Under the pieces are notes generated by a model. The model worked only from the letters and a program-made list of their open reading frames with translations. It searched no databases and was not told the DNA's origin. A stretch of DNA of 64,000 nt from assembly GCA_033065855.1 (NCBI GenBank), contig JAVXUO010000131.1:446501-510500 (forward strand). Direction: 5' to 3'. This DNA comes from Escallonia rubra (taxonomy: Eukaryota > Streptophyta > Magnoliopsida > Escalloniales > Escalloniaceae). Each line of letters opens with the position of its first letter. Within the stretch, counting starts at the first letter, position 1. A program made the position numbers and the translations under genes. Shown here piece after piece: positions 39,001 through 45,305 of this stretch.

Positions 39001-39659
39001 GAAGAACGAAATACATTCAATACCAGTCACAATAACTTCATAAGAAAATTAAGGTGCCTGTGCATACCCCATTCTATGTGCCAAACCATAGAATGTTCTC
39101 CGCCAGTTACTTTACCTTTTCACTCATTTTGTACTCTCTTATTAATACACGGGACATAAAACACAAATTTTACATTCGTACATCAAAAGAATTCAAAATC
39201 GAATATTCACCACTATACCCAGCTATTAGGCAAGTCACGCTGTTATATGATATTTCACACACTAATTCGCGTAGTTAACTACTAGCACTCACATCCTGAG
39301 CCATTTGAGCCACGATATCAGCAAAGTTTGACCCAATGTCTTCGTATGAGACTCTATCCGAGAACTCAACCGATTCCAACGCCGTTTTACACCTCTGAAT
39401 CGGGAACTCGCCACGAACCTAACAACCAACCAACAAACAATGCACTAAACAGTCAAATCACCAACAAAACTGAACAAAAAAAAAGAGAGTCAATTCAGCC
39501 GCGGGTGGTAGGCGAAACAAGTACCATAGTCCAACAAAGCTCGTACAGGAACCGAAGCGAAGGGACCGGATTTGGCGGCTTAAAGCTAGGATTTCCGCTC
39601 TTCCATTCCCGTATGCAATCCTCCGTAACGTGTATACACTCTACGGAAGGGAGAGACAT
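5779..39659 (-). CDS. THO2: THO complex subunit 2 (THO2/THOC2), 31 coding exons
   Basis: THO2 is the large scaffold subunit of the nuclear THO complex. Within TREX it packages nascent mRNA for export and limits R-loops; in Arabidopsis THO also supports small-RNA production. The 31 exons listed in the following entries join in frame to 5,607 nt (1,868 residues plus stop), close to the roughly 1,820 residues of Arabidopsis THO2. The start is the ATG at 39,657-39,659 (MSLPSVECIHVTE), matching the conserved plant N-terminus; the stop is at 5,779-5,781. Order: helical THOC2_N region (roughly residues 1-600), central Thoc2 region, Tho2 domain (roughly 895-1,190), then a disordered, charged, RS/RD-rich tail (about 1,220-1,868). 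All junctions are GT-AG, there are no frameshifts and conserved blocks run throughout, so the gene looks intact. Introns total about 28 kb. The family call is certain; individual splice sites are read by eye and expression is not proven. Confidence 0.96.
6842..9163 (-). CDS. THO2: THO2 exons 29-30: disordered C-terminal region (residues 1217-1767)
   Basis: Exon 29 is 8,708-9,163 and begins PSWVTEEEFGMGYLDLKPAP; exon 30 is 6,842-8,038 (1,197 nt, the largest exon) and begins GRASIKRSVPSGS. The region is low in hydrophobic residues and rich in S, R, D, E and K, with many RD/RE/SR dipeptides (for example SKDKGSERQDRDYRDR), a basic KRRKGE block likely to act in nuclear import, a proline run (SLPPPPPLPP) and QRLSPRHEER. 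Such tails in THO2 bind RNA and partner proteins. Exon 30 ends AAG/GTATGT. If the following intron is retained, 32 mostly hydrophobic residues and a stop replace the normal tail. Confidence 0.93.
9345..9679 (-). CDS. THO2: THO2 exons 27-28: end of Tho2 domain (residues 1138-1216)
   Basis: Exon 27 is 9,524-9,679 (VHWKWSQRITRLLIQCLES to SGINLEKR) and exon 28 is 9,345-9,425 (VAKIKSDEREDLKVLATGVA). Both are phase 0 and separated by 98 bp. Exon 27 is separated from exon 26 by a 3.77-kb intron containing repeat elements. Confidence 0.95.
10570..10803 (+). other. Serine/arginine-rich open segment in THO2 intron 26
   Basis: A 77-codon frame antisense to THO2. Its second half (about 10,649-10,803) is rich in S and R (SRVSSPSRRSSDHSSRTSL) and unlike the surrounding AT-rich intron. 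The base composition suggests a captured exon fragment from an unrelated gene, but I do not recognise the source and see no splice context or flanking repeats. The remainder of the 3.77-kb intron (9,680-13,445) holds the element at 12,462-13,164 and otherwise nothing recognisable. Confidence 0.25.
12462..13164. mobile_element. 703-bp non-autonomous element with GTGTC/GACAC ends (THO2 intron 26)
   Basis: The left end reads TAGGAAGCACGAACAC and the right end, reverse-complemented, reads TAAGTAGCACAGACCC. Both ends are packed with GTGTC/GACAC motifs (for example GTGTCAGACAC and GTGTCGGTGT). The same architecture recurs at 27,389-28,164 with AGGWAGCA at the tips. No protein is encoded and no clean target duplication could be read. 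It is probably an hAT-type or similar MITE family; the superfamily is inferred, not shown. Confidence 0.55.
13446..14321 (-). CDS. THO2: THO2 exons 25-26: Tho2 domain core (residues 900-1137)
   Basis: Exon 25 (13,715-14,321, 607 nt) is the second-largest exon and carries the most conserved part: LLDTVRTMLPSKAWNSLSPD, FWGLTLYDLYVP, a coiled-coil stretch about 968-1,010 (ITKRKKDKERIQESLDRL onwards), SSCPDTLKINMEFLQRCIFP, then LGTPFFNTVNHIDVLICKTL and MICCCTEYEVGRL. Exon 26 (13,446-13,550) continues with SDESIYERECGNMPGFAVYY. This corresponds to the C-terminal Tho2 family domain that anchors the other THO subunits. No break or unusual substitution is visible. Confidence 0.97.
14425..15273 (-). 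CDS. THO2: THO2 exons 22-24 (residues 750-900)
   Basis: Exons at 15,170-15,273, 14,749-14,926 and 14,425-14,594. They encode ALIKSTNRLRDSLLPKDEP to LLLIAQHRSV, then VVINAEVPYIKMVSEQFDRC, then VAFLIYRPVMRLFKCQ followed by a less conserved acidic/serine stretch and KPIT. Exon 23 uses a weak donor, GAG/GTTTTT. It is accepted because it joins exactly to VAFLIYRPVM, the expected continuation, whereas reading on soon meets a stop. Confidence 0.92.
15799..16142. mobile_element. hAT-type MITE with exact 8-bp target duplication (THO2 intron 21)
   Basis: A 344-bp element with a perfect 17-bp inverted repeat at its ends (CTATGTTACATGGACTC and its complement). It is flanked on both sides by the identical 8-bp direct repeat ACTGTAAG (15,791-15,798 and 16,143-16,150). 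Eight-bp target duplications are characteristic of hAT-superfamily transposition. The subterminal DNA is rich in GTGTCGGAC-like motifs that can pair with each other. There is no coding capacity, so movement would need a transposase supplied from elsewhere. The exact flanks suggest a comparatively young insertion. Confidence 0.9.
17984..18269. mobile_element. Stowaway-type MITE (THO2 intron 21)
   Basis: The left end carries ACTCCCTCTGTC and the right end GACGGAGGGAGTAG, the classic Stowaway (Tc1/mariner-derived) terminal repeat CTCCCTCCGTC with one or two changes. It is bounded by TA dinucleotides. At about 286 bp it is within the usual MITE size and encodes nothing. The remaining parts of the 3.4-kb intron (15,274-18,718) contain the hAT MITE and otherwise no recognised feature. 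Confidence 0.85.
18719..24296 (-). CDS. THO2: THO2 exons 19-21 (residues 632-749)
   Basis: Exons at 24,169-24,296 (LEYDILEYVVIERLAQGG to SLASFWGHL), 18,928-19,024 (CKKYPSMELRGLFQYLVNQL) and 18,719-18,847 (ELIQQMANVQYTENMTEDQL to YQATSFGVTRNNK). Exons 19 and 20 are separated by the longest intron of the gene, 5,144 bp, which holds a 160-bp triplicated repeat. Their split codon (TT/G) joins to give the conserved HLCKKYP block. Confidence 0.94.
19025..24168 (-). other. THO2 intron 19 (5.1 kb)
   Basis: The longest intron of the gene. Apart from the triplicated 160-bp block at 22,823-23,299 I see no conserved frame, transposon terminus or RNA gene in it. Short open frames are scattered and unsupported. 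Confidence 0.6.
22823..23299. repeat. 160-bp tandem repeat, three copies (THO2 intron 19)
   Basis: Three head-to-tail units at 22,823-22,981, 22,982-23,141 and 23,142-23,299. Each starts AACTGTCTATTCACT and contains TTTGCTGCCTCTCCAAGAA and CCACCAGAAAA. Units are roughly 85-90% alike and no other copy is seen in the window. Being inside an intron, the array is transcribed with THO2 pre-mRNA. Confidence 0.9.
24846..25245. mobile_element. Short TIR element related to 46,857-47,640 (THO2 intron 18)
   Basis: The left edge reads GTGAGTTTCCATTGAGAAG followed by purine-rich DNA (GGGAGAAAAGAGAAAAGAAG). The right edge is pyrimidine-rich and closes with CTCTAAAAAACTCACTAATG, an imperfect complement. 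A second internal GTGAGTTT follows the first, mirroring the doubled motif at 46,857-47,640. No coding potential. Ends are imperfect, so borders are approximate. Confidence 0.5.
25595..27000 (-). CDS. THO2: THO2 exons 13-18 (residues 367-631)
   Basis: Exons at 26,920-27,000, 26,530-26,740, 26,190-26,429, 26,028-26,108, 25,815-25,934 and 25,595-25,654, with short introns of 81-179 bp. Sequence blocks include YHAHILFDRLSPLNSVEHIQ, GPYLHRNTLLLQK, VCRVLRGYYLSALELVTSGG, VRYRLYGEWEKDDERIPMV, LDTRRILKRLAKENLKQLGR and IEAYRDMITPVVDAFKYL. Two donors are weak: exon 14 ends AAG/GTGGAT and exon 15 ends GAG/GTTTAG. This is the end of the helical N-terminal region and is the most compact part of the gene. 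Confidence 0.94.
27389..28164. mobile_element. 776-bp non-autonomous element, GTGTC/GACAC family (THO2 intron 12)
   Basis: The left tip GAGGAAGCACCGACACCG and the right tip, reverse-complemented, CAGGTAGCATGGACATGG match the tip pattern of the element at 12,462-13,164. Subterminal GTGTC/GACAC motifs are dense (GGTGTCCATGTCC, GTGTCGGACATGG). A (GAA)n run sits at about 27,549-27,580. A 126-codon minus frame inside is low complexity and I do not consider it a gene. Confidence 0.5.
28808..30386 (-). CDS. THO2: THO2 exons 10-12 (residues 233-367)
   Basis: Exons at 30,253-30,386, 29,085-29,160 and 28,808-29,001. They encode SHASEILGFKFQYYQRMEIN, then YSHLLPKDDEAFEHYNAF, then ANKIGKINLAATGKDLMDDE through to LLTGFLLVDDW. 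Exon 10 ends in phase 2 (134 nt) and exon 11 restores the frame. Exon 12 ends within the W codon, which is completed in exon 13. Introns 10 and 12 are 1.1 and 1.8 kb; intron 12 carries a 776-bp repeat element. Confidence 0.93.
30545..35500 (-). CDS. THO2: THO2 exons 3-9 (residues 88-232)
   Basis: Seven short exons: 35,459-35,500 (LTMPGEYRARLIKL), 34,012-34,071 (AKWLVESSMVPLRLFQERCE), 33,854-33,916 (EEFLWESEMIKIKA), 33,160-33,240 (VRVNTRLLYQQTKFNLLREE), 30,851-30,922 (VTLLCQGSETRSENASGAIV), 30,728-30,775 (SLIGHFDLDPNRVFDI) and 30,545-30,613 (VLECFELQPDNSVFLDLIP). All are phase 0. They form part of the helical N-terminal THOC2 region. The smallest exon is 42 bp. Introns range from 75 bp to 2.2 kb; the 613-bp intron 5 holds a C/G homopolymer-rich tract. 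Confidence 0.93.
30923..33159 (-). other. THO2 intron 6 (2.2 kb)
   Basis: No recognised transposon end, gene or RNA. A GC-richer patch at 31,800-32,090 gives overlapping open frames of 68-96 codons on the plus strand, but with no recognisable motif. The rest is AT-rich. Confidence 0.5.
33380..33515. repeat. C-/G-homopolymer tract, G-quadruplex prone (THO2 intron 5)
   Basis: A run of ten G lies near 33,389, and from about 33,455 to 33,510 the plus strand is almost pure C with A spacers (runs such as CCCCCCCCCC A CCCC A CCCCCCCCC A CCCC). The transcribed strand sense is therefore G-rich in the THO2 pre-mRNA, with far more than four G-runs of three or longer. This satisfies the G-quadruplex rule; the opposite strand could form an i-motif. 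The two opposed tracts could also pair. Length may vary or be misassembled. Confidence 0.8.
34072..35458 (-). other. THO2 intron 3 (1.4 kb)
   Basis: AT-rich, with no recognised repeat termini, RNA genes or conserved open frames. Confidence 0.5.
36378..37362. mobile_element. Possible long Stowaway-like element (THO2 intron 2)
   Basis: The left edge carries ACTCCCTCCATCCCAAAG and the right edge, at about 37,341-37,360, TTTTGGGACGAATGGAGCAA, which is the Stowaway-type signature in inverted orientation (CTCCATTCGTCCCAAAA). TA occurs immediately outside both ends. At about 985 bp it is long for a Stowaway MITE and its interior contains a GGT/GAA-rich segment (36,935-37,200) foreign to the family. 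It may therefore be a composite or two separate ends. Confidence 0.4.
37363..39292. other. Remaining THO2 intron 2: possible degraded gene or element fragment
   Basis: From about 37,500 to 38,620 base composition is more gene-like than the flanks and several short minus-strand frames can be read (for example PLRRFCLVLKDIEIRDR near 37,720, and ELAGLSKLET near 38,390), interrupted by stops. I do not recognise the family. The rest is AT-rich without features. Confidence 0.3.
39293..39659 (-). CDS. THO2: THO2 exons 1-2 (residues 1-87)
   Basis: Exon 1 is 39,525-39,659 and exon 2 is 39,293-39,418, separated by a 106-bp intron. Exon 1 encodes the start through FLYELCWTM; exon 2 encodes VRGEFPIQRCKTALESVEF to IVAQMAQD. 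The motifs EDCIREWK and FLYELC are hallmarks of plant THO2 N-termini. Donors are ATG/GTACTT and GAT/GTGAGT. The next intron is 3.8 kb and carries transposon-like DNA. Confidence 0.95.
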
Positions 39660-39985
39660 TCTCCTTCTTTTTCTGAGAAGGAACCCTAGGTTTTTTCTGG
39701 AAATAGGGAATTTTGTTGTGGTTTAGGGGAAATGGGGAGGAAGTGCCAGGCTTGAAAATTTGGGGGCTTTCATGGGCAAAGATGGAGGCGATTGGAGGGT
39801 TTGATGTTAGGGGTCTCAAGGTGTGTTGTAGTAGGGTGTTTGAAGGTGGAGCTATTGTTTCAGGTTCTTCTTGTTTCTCCGGGTTTCGTGTTTCTGTTGT
39901 AATTTGCGGGCACAAGCCGGGTCAATTTGTTTCGCGTTCGGGGCAACCAGGAATCTAATTATCTATACATGTATATATATATAGA
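39660..39985 (-). promoter_or_regulatory. Putative THO2 5' leader and core promoter
   Basis: Upstream of the THO2 ATG on the minus strand. A TATA-like run (CTATATATATATA) lies at 39,972-39,984, about 315 nt upstream of the ATG. If it is used, transcription would start near 39,940-39,950. The leader would then contain an upstream ATG at 39,915 opening a 109-codon frame that overlaps the true start. The TATA call is weak because TA runs are common nearby. Confidence 0.35.
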
Positions 39986-40473
39986 CACACATACACCCAC
40001 TAAAGCTAAAACCGAGAAAGTTTTCACACGCACAAAAGCTGAAACTGAGATAATATTGTTCAATGTAGAGACACTTTTAATTCGTAAACTTTTCTATTTT
40101 AAACTTTTTTAAAGCGTTTTCAATTTACTCTTTTTTGTAATAATGACTTGGATTGTTTTTTCTCTCTCCCTCTCTCTTATTCAATTCTATTTGATTTCTT
40201 TTTTACCATTTAAAATTCAACCATTTAAATAGATTTCACGTTTTCTTTCTCTTCTATTTCAACATGTCCTACTAAAAATTTTATTGATATACTTAAGATT
40301 TTGCCAAAGCTAATTATCTATATATTTCCTTTAATATTAAATATTTTCTGTTGTTTAGAGAAGCTCAATTTTTTTCATCGATTTTTCTCTCTAACTAACA
40401 TAAGCTCCCTCCTTTTATTTCATTACAAGCTTATCTATATAGTGTACTCTTCCATTTTATTTTTAGTCATTTG

Positions 40474-40505
<32 letters not shown>

Positions 40506-43010
40506 TCTTTTCTTTGTAGTCTTGAATAATACAAACCTCAACACACGGTTATTATTGTTTTTATTATCACTATTATTATTGATATTAGTATGGAGAGACT
40601 ATTTGTATTATTTCATATACTATTTTCCATCTTCATTTGTTTCTAAAAAGCTAAGAGTTAGTACTCAAGTTCATTTTTAACGATAACATTTTGTAAGAAA
40701 ATTCATATGAAATGTGAAAATAAAATTTTAAATTTTTTTTTGTCACTGCCAATTTTGTTGTTGTTATTTGGCATAAAAATACGATATCTCTCAATTAGTA
40801 CTTTAACAGGTTGCTTCTGTGTGCGACGCACGGGATCGAAACTAGTTGGGAAAGAAATCCAATGGAGAGGATAATTTCAACTCTTTCCATGTCATTTTAC
40901 ATTCGTCATGTTTCCGTCAAACGTTAATCTTAGTCATTAGACAACATTTTTAGCATCGAAAAGGAACTAAACATTCAGGCAAGAGAAGAAGTACTAGAGA
41001 AACGTTCACTCTTGACAACAACTCCTTCACGTGTTCGAGATATATAATTTTCATACTTTCAATAGCGAAAAATCTATTTATGTGTTGTTTAAATAAGATG
41101 ATCCTTGTTATTGCAACTTTCAAGTGAATCCGCCTTTGAATGCTAAATATCTTATTATCAAGATTAATTTAGTACCTTTTTAAATTTGCATTCAGTAAAT
41201 CTATCAATTTGGAGTCGTATACATTTGCATAGTGTATTATGAAACTAACTAGTTGTGACCTCCAAATTATCATATCCTTATTATTCTCTTCCGTCCACTC
41301 GAAACCTCATTTAACAAGATAAGGTCTCAAACCTACAAATCTTTTCGGACAATATTTGAACTTAGCACATCAAAGAGTATTGAATTCTTGTTACAGAAAA
41401 TGTCTCGTCGCATTTGCAAAAGTATCACTTATTACAGTGACACCTCTCTAAATTGAGGTTTATTACATTTGTTACCTCTCATACATGTCAAATTACACTG
41501 ATACCCTTTGTCGTCATATTCTGCGTAGTGACTTAGATACCCTACTAATGCATTATATTTGCACACCATACCATCAAACACAACAAGGACCTAAAAGACC
41601 TTCTCCGACACAATTTGTGAGACCATAAAAGCATTTAAACTCCTAACGAACCTAAAGTCCAACCACGGTTGTTGAATTCAACCTAATCATCAATCTCATT
41701 AAAACTAGAATTACGCCCTAATCATCAACCAATAAAGATTTCTCTATCACAGATTCTTGATCTGAATGAGAGCATTAAAACCCAGATGCATTTTCCTTTC
41801 GAGAAGTGGTTGTTGCCAATCTGCATTTTTTGGAATGTTTCTTAGCTAGGATACTTTGTTCGTCAAAAGAAAGGGCTTTTGTATTCATGGTCATTATAAT
41901 GGTAGCGTTGTTGTTGCTTTGAGCTTGATGCGGGTGTCGTTGAATATTTTATGTGTCGAATTGGTCTGGTTTTTATGGATGTTGATGATGACAGTCGTTT
42001 GTATCCCCCGCTAAATTTAACCCGGTCGAGTTCCTTAAGTGTTCAAATATGGTTATGTGGTTTTATCTTCTAATTTCTTATTTCTTATTTTAATAGAAAC
42101 CAATTTGGTTTTGTGTTAGATGGATCGATAGTGTTGGGGCTTTAATTTAACGGGTATGGCGATTATGGTTAATGATGGCACTTGCGAGGACCATTGAGCT
42201 GCATGCATGCGCAGTTTGTTCTTGAAAATGGTGGCTCATCATAGATGTGGTGGTAGAATTTGCATAGTTGGGTAACAGAAGCTAGGATCATGATGATAAT
42301 GATGGCCATATAATTGGATTGTAAAGCCCAAAACTACCCATTTGGATGTCACTAGATTATGTTTGTTTACCATTGGCAGCGTTCCACGACAACACAGATG
42401 ACTAAGCAGAGGTATTTTGGCTTTTAAGTTGCTTTAGTGACTAGATAGATAAAAATGTCACAAATGAGAAGTTGATACGACTCCCTAAATAAAATGGTAG
42501 CGAGTGTGATAAGACTAGATCTGAAGGGTTGAGAGTGTATACACACTATACGAACGTTACACACTTACACCATACAAATTATCATAGTGTCATGGTCAAT
42601 TGCATATAAGCCTTTATTCAAGTTTTAAGTTTAATTAACGTGTAACTCAAGGTTTCTTTTTTAAGGTACTTGTGACTATTGCAGAGCAAAATAGTGCTTA
42701 CTGCTTAAAGAATATTGCTTAATTTATAATTAACCAAACACAATCAAACCTCTAGTTATCGTCACCCTATTTCCACCACCATTGCACGTATGTACTTAGC
42801 ACTACCTCAAGCAATTAATGTCGACCCAATAAAAGCTAAAGGTTGAACCCATCAACAAGCTAAAGAAATGACATCTCGACTACTAGAGGTTCTTCGACAA
42901 TAGAGATACTTGGATAAAAGCAATTGTAATTCTCAGTAAGAGAAAATAAAATAGATTACTTAGTGCACTGTCGTTTAACATTGAGGAACACATATTGTCC
43001 CATATCCATA
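39986..43010. other. AT-rich intergenic DNA with a TA microsatellite
   Basis: No supported gene. (TA)n lies at 40,475-40,504. Some CTTTT- and TTATTA-rich simple stretches occur at 40,080-40,700. Nothing between 40,700 and 43,010 carries a recognisable domain or terminal repeat. Confidence 0.55.
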
Positions 43011-43019
43011 ATTATTTTT

Positions 43020-44119
43020 GGCTTAATTACACTAAAAACCTAAAAAAAGCTACAGCTAAAACCCAGATGCTTACAATTAGGCACCCAAAAATCCAAGTTT
43101 TGCCATCTATTGCAACTGAAAGATTAGATTAGCGGACATGAGAAAATCCATTAATTATCAAGGGTAAGATGGTCAATTCTTTAGTTCTTATTAATTTACC
43201 ATCTCCTTCTTCCATCACTTCCATCACTGCCACCTTAGTGCACCACCATCACCATCACCGAACACCACCAACATACATTCAAATTTTCAAATACCCTTCA
43301 AGAATCATAAAAAGAGGAGAATAGAAGGATTCGAGGACCTGTAATCTAAAATTAAGCATTACATAGTTGATGGGCTTTACAATAGTTGTTGATGGTGGTG
43401 GTGGCAACAGATGAAGGACCACATGGTTGGTGAGTTTGTACAGGAGGCGGGTCTAGTTGTGGCTGGCGGGTGTTTTGTTGTGGCTAGGTGGTTGTTTAAA
43501 ATGAAGTTGGTGAGTGAATTGTGATGATACGGTGGGTGATTAAAAATGGAGTTGGGTTGGATTATTTGGGCTTTAATATGGTTAGTGGTGGTGGTGATGA
43601 CAGATCAAGGCGGGGTTGGTTGGTTGGTTGGTGTAGGCGGGTGTTGGGATGTTGTTGTGGTGGTTGGGTGGTCATCTGAAATGGTGTCGGTGGGTTGATG
43701 ATGGTGATATGGTGGGTGCTTGGGGTGGAGTTGGGTTGGGGGAAGAAGGAGAAGCAGCTAGCGTCGGCGGCAAGCGAACGTTAGCAAAGTGGATCAAGGT
43801 GGAGGTTGGTGTCGTTCAAGGAAGGAGTAGAAAGAAAGGAAAAGGAAAAAAAAAAAGAAAAAAAGAAACCAGAATGAGATAATTTTCAACCTCAGCTGTG
43901 GAAATTGGTTTAGATATGACCTATACTCAAATAATATAAAGTATATTACATAAAAAGACAAAGATGTCCTTAAAAACTAACGGAATTATTGCCTTCCATC
44001 AGTAAAATCCTTCGATTGCAATAATGACAAAACCCAAGTAGTTCTGGGTGCCTAATTTTAAACGTCAGTATTTTAACTGTAGTTTTAGAAAACCTCAGGA
44101 TTTACAGTATAATCTAACC
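43020..44119. mobile_element. 1.1-kb Mutator-like non-autonomous element with 9-bp flanking repeats
   Basis: Long imperfect inverted repeats of about 100 bp bound the element: the left starts GGCTTAATTACACT and contains AATTAGGCACCCA; the right, reverse-complemented, starts GGTTAGATTATACTG and also contains AATTAGGCACCCA. The immediate flanks are ATTATTTTT (43,011-43,019) and ATTATATTT (44,120-44,128), an 8/9 match. Nine-bp target duplications and long TIRs are typical of Mutator-like elements. The interior has no transposase but contains a direct duplication rich in GGTGG. Confidence 0.75.
43385..43760. repeat. Internal direct duplication of the Mutator-like element
   Basis: Two adjacent diverged units of roughly 170-190 bp. 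Both run GGTGGTGGTG, CAGAT.AAGG, GGCGGGT, GGTGGTTG, a GTGATGATA/GTGATATGG block, and end GGAGTTGGGTTGG (about 43,560 and about 43,739). They are GT-rich and encode only low-complexity peptides. Confidence 0.65.
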
Positions 44120-44128
44120 ATTATATTT

Positions 44129-44994
44129 CACCATCACTAATATTTCTGTTGCAAGCCAACTATGTAATGAGAGAGAAGGTGAGAGGGGCTAAAGCACACA
44201 TACATACAATATCATCAACTGGTGATGGGCCTTTTTAAGTTGCTTTTTTCTTTTTTCTTTTTAAAAAGAAGAAATTGGAATAAATGCTTATATGCTATGT
44301 TCCTAATTATCTTTTTTTTTAAACTATTGTCAAGGTGATCAATAAGAAGATTCCAACTCACTCTGACTTTTGGTTCAACTCGTGGTTTTCTAAGTCAGTT
44401 CGTTTGATCCAACTTTAGCTCATTTTTTTATTATTAATGTTCATTGAAAATACAAATGTGGGTACTTGCAAATCACCATGGTGAGTGAGAAACCATTGAC
44501 GTGCCTTTTCTGCGTTGGTTGACGGTAACTATTTACTTTTGATTAGGTTTATTTTGCAATAGGATTGAATGAGAATGTGTATGCTAAGTTCCTATCCTAT
44601 TTGTGGTCAAGGAAATTAACAAGAAGCCAACAAACTCAACCCACTTTTTGGCTTAAATCATAGTTTTTTGGGTTCGTATTGTTCTGTCCATCTCTAACCT
44701 GTTCTATTATCATCTTTAATGGTAAAGTTTGCAGAAATTGTCGTAATTGTGCAATTGGGACTTATAGATAGTGGTGGTGATGCTGATCAACAATATTGGT
44801 GGTTTGGAGGTGGAGAACAAAGTTCAAATAAAAGAAAATATGGAAACATAATATTAGATAGTTAAATGGAGCTTTTGCTCCGTGTGTATAATTATTTTCT
44901 CTCTTTTCTCTCAGTAACTTCTCTTCTTCCAAATTGTCTTTCACTTCCATCACATCCAACCGTCTTTCAGACTTAATTTTACCCTAAGTTAATG
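44129..44994. other. Gene-free AT-rich stretch
   Basis: No supported gene or repeat terminus. A minus-strand frame at 44,762-44,959 starts MDVMEVKDNLEEEKL but is short and without family features. Confidence 0.5.
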
Positions 44995-45305
44995 TGTAAC
45001 ACCCTAAAATCTGAGGTTGGTTTTACGGTAAAAAAACTCAGCTAATTATTTTTTTGACCTTTAGCGAAAATTTGGTGAGCAATACTTTTGTTAACTTTAA
45101 TGACATTTGTTTAAACAAAATGTTGAAAATCAGTGGAGGTGAGTGCTATAGTTTATGACCCTTAGCGACAAAGTCTATTTTAGAAACCATAAGTTACAAT
45201 TTAACGTTAACAGTTATAAGTGATATTGATTGAAGTGTTTAGTAACGATTAGCGCGACCGAATTTTATGGACAATCTTTTAGCGACGATTAGTGAAATGG
45301 GATTA
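44995..45305 (+). mobile_element. LTR-type start plus CACTA-like subterminal repeats
   Basis: Begins TGTAACACCCTAAAA, a typical plant LTR 5' tip. It then carries several TTAGCGA motifs (CCTTTAGCGAAA, CCCTTAGCGACA, CTTTTAGCGACG), the same subterminal motif seen next to the CACTA terminus at 50,549. It is cut off at 45,306 by the LTR that follows. The TTTAGCGAC repeats are what CACTA transposases usually bind; no transposase is present. Confidence 0.5.

Noticed and set aside
39328..39726. Plus-strand 132-codon frame over THO2 exons 1-2
   Set aside because: Antisense shadow of confirmed THO2 exons and intron 1.
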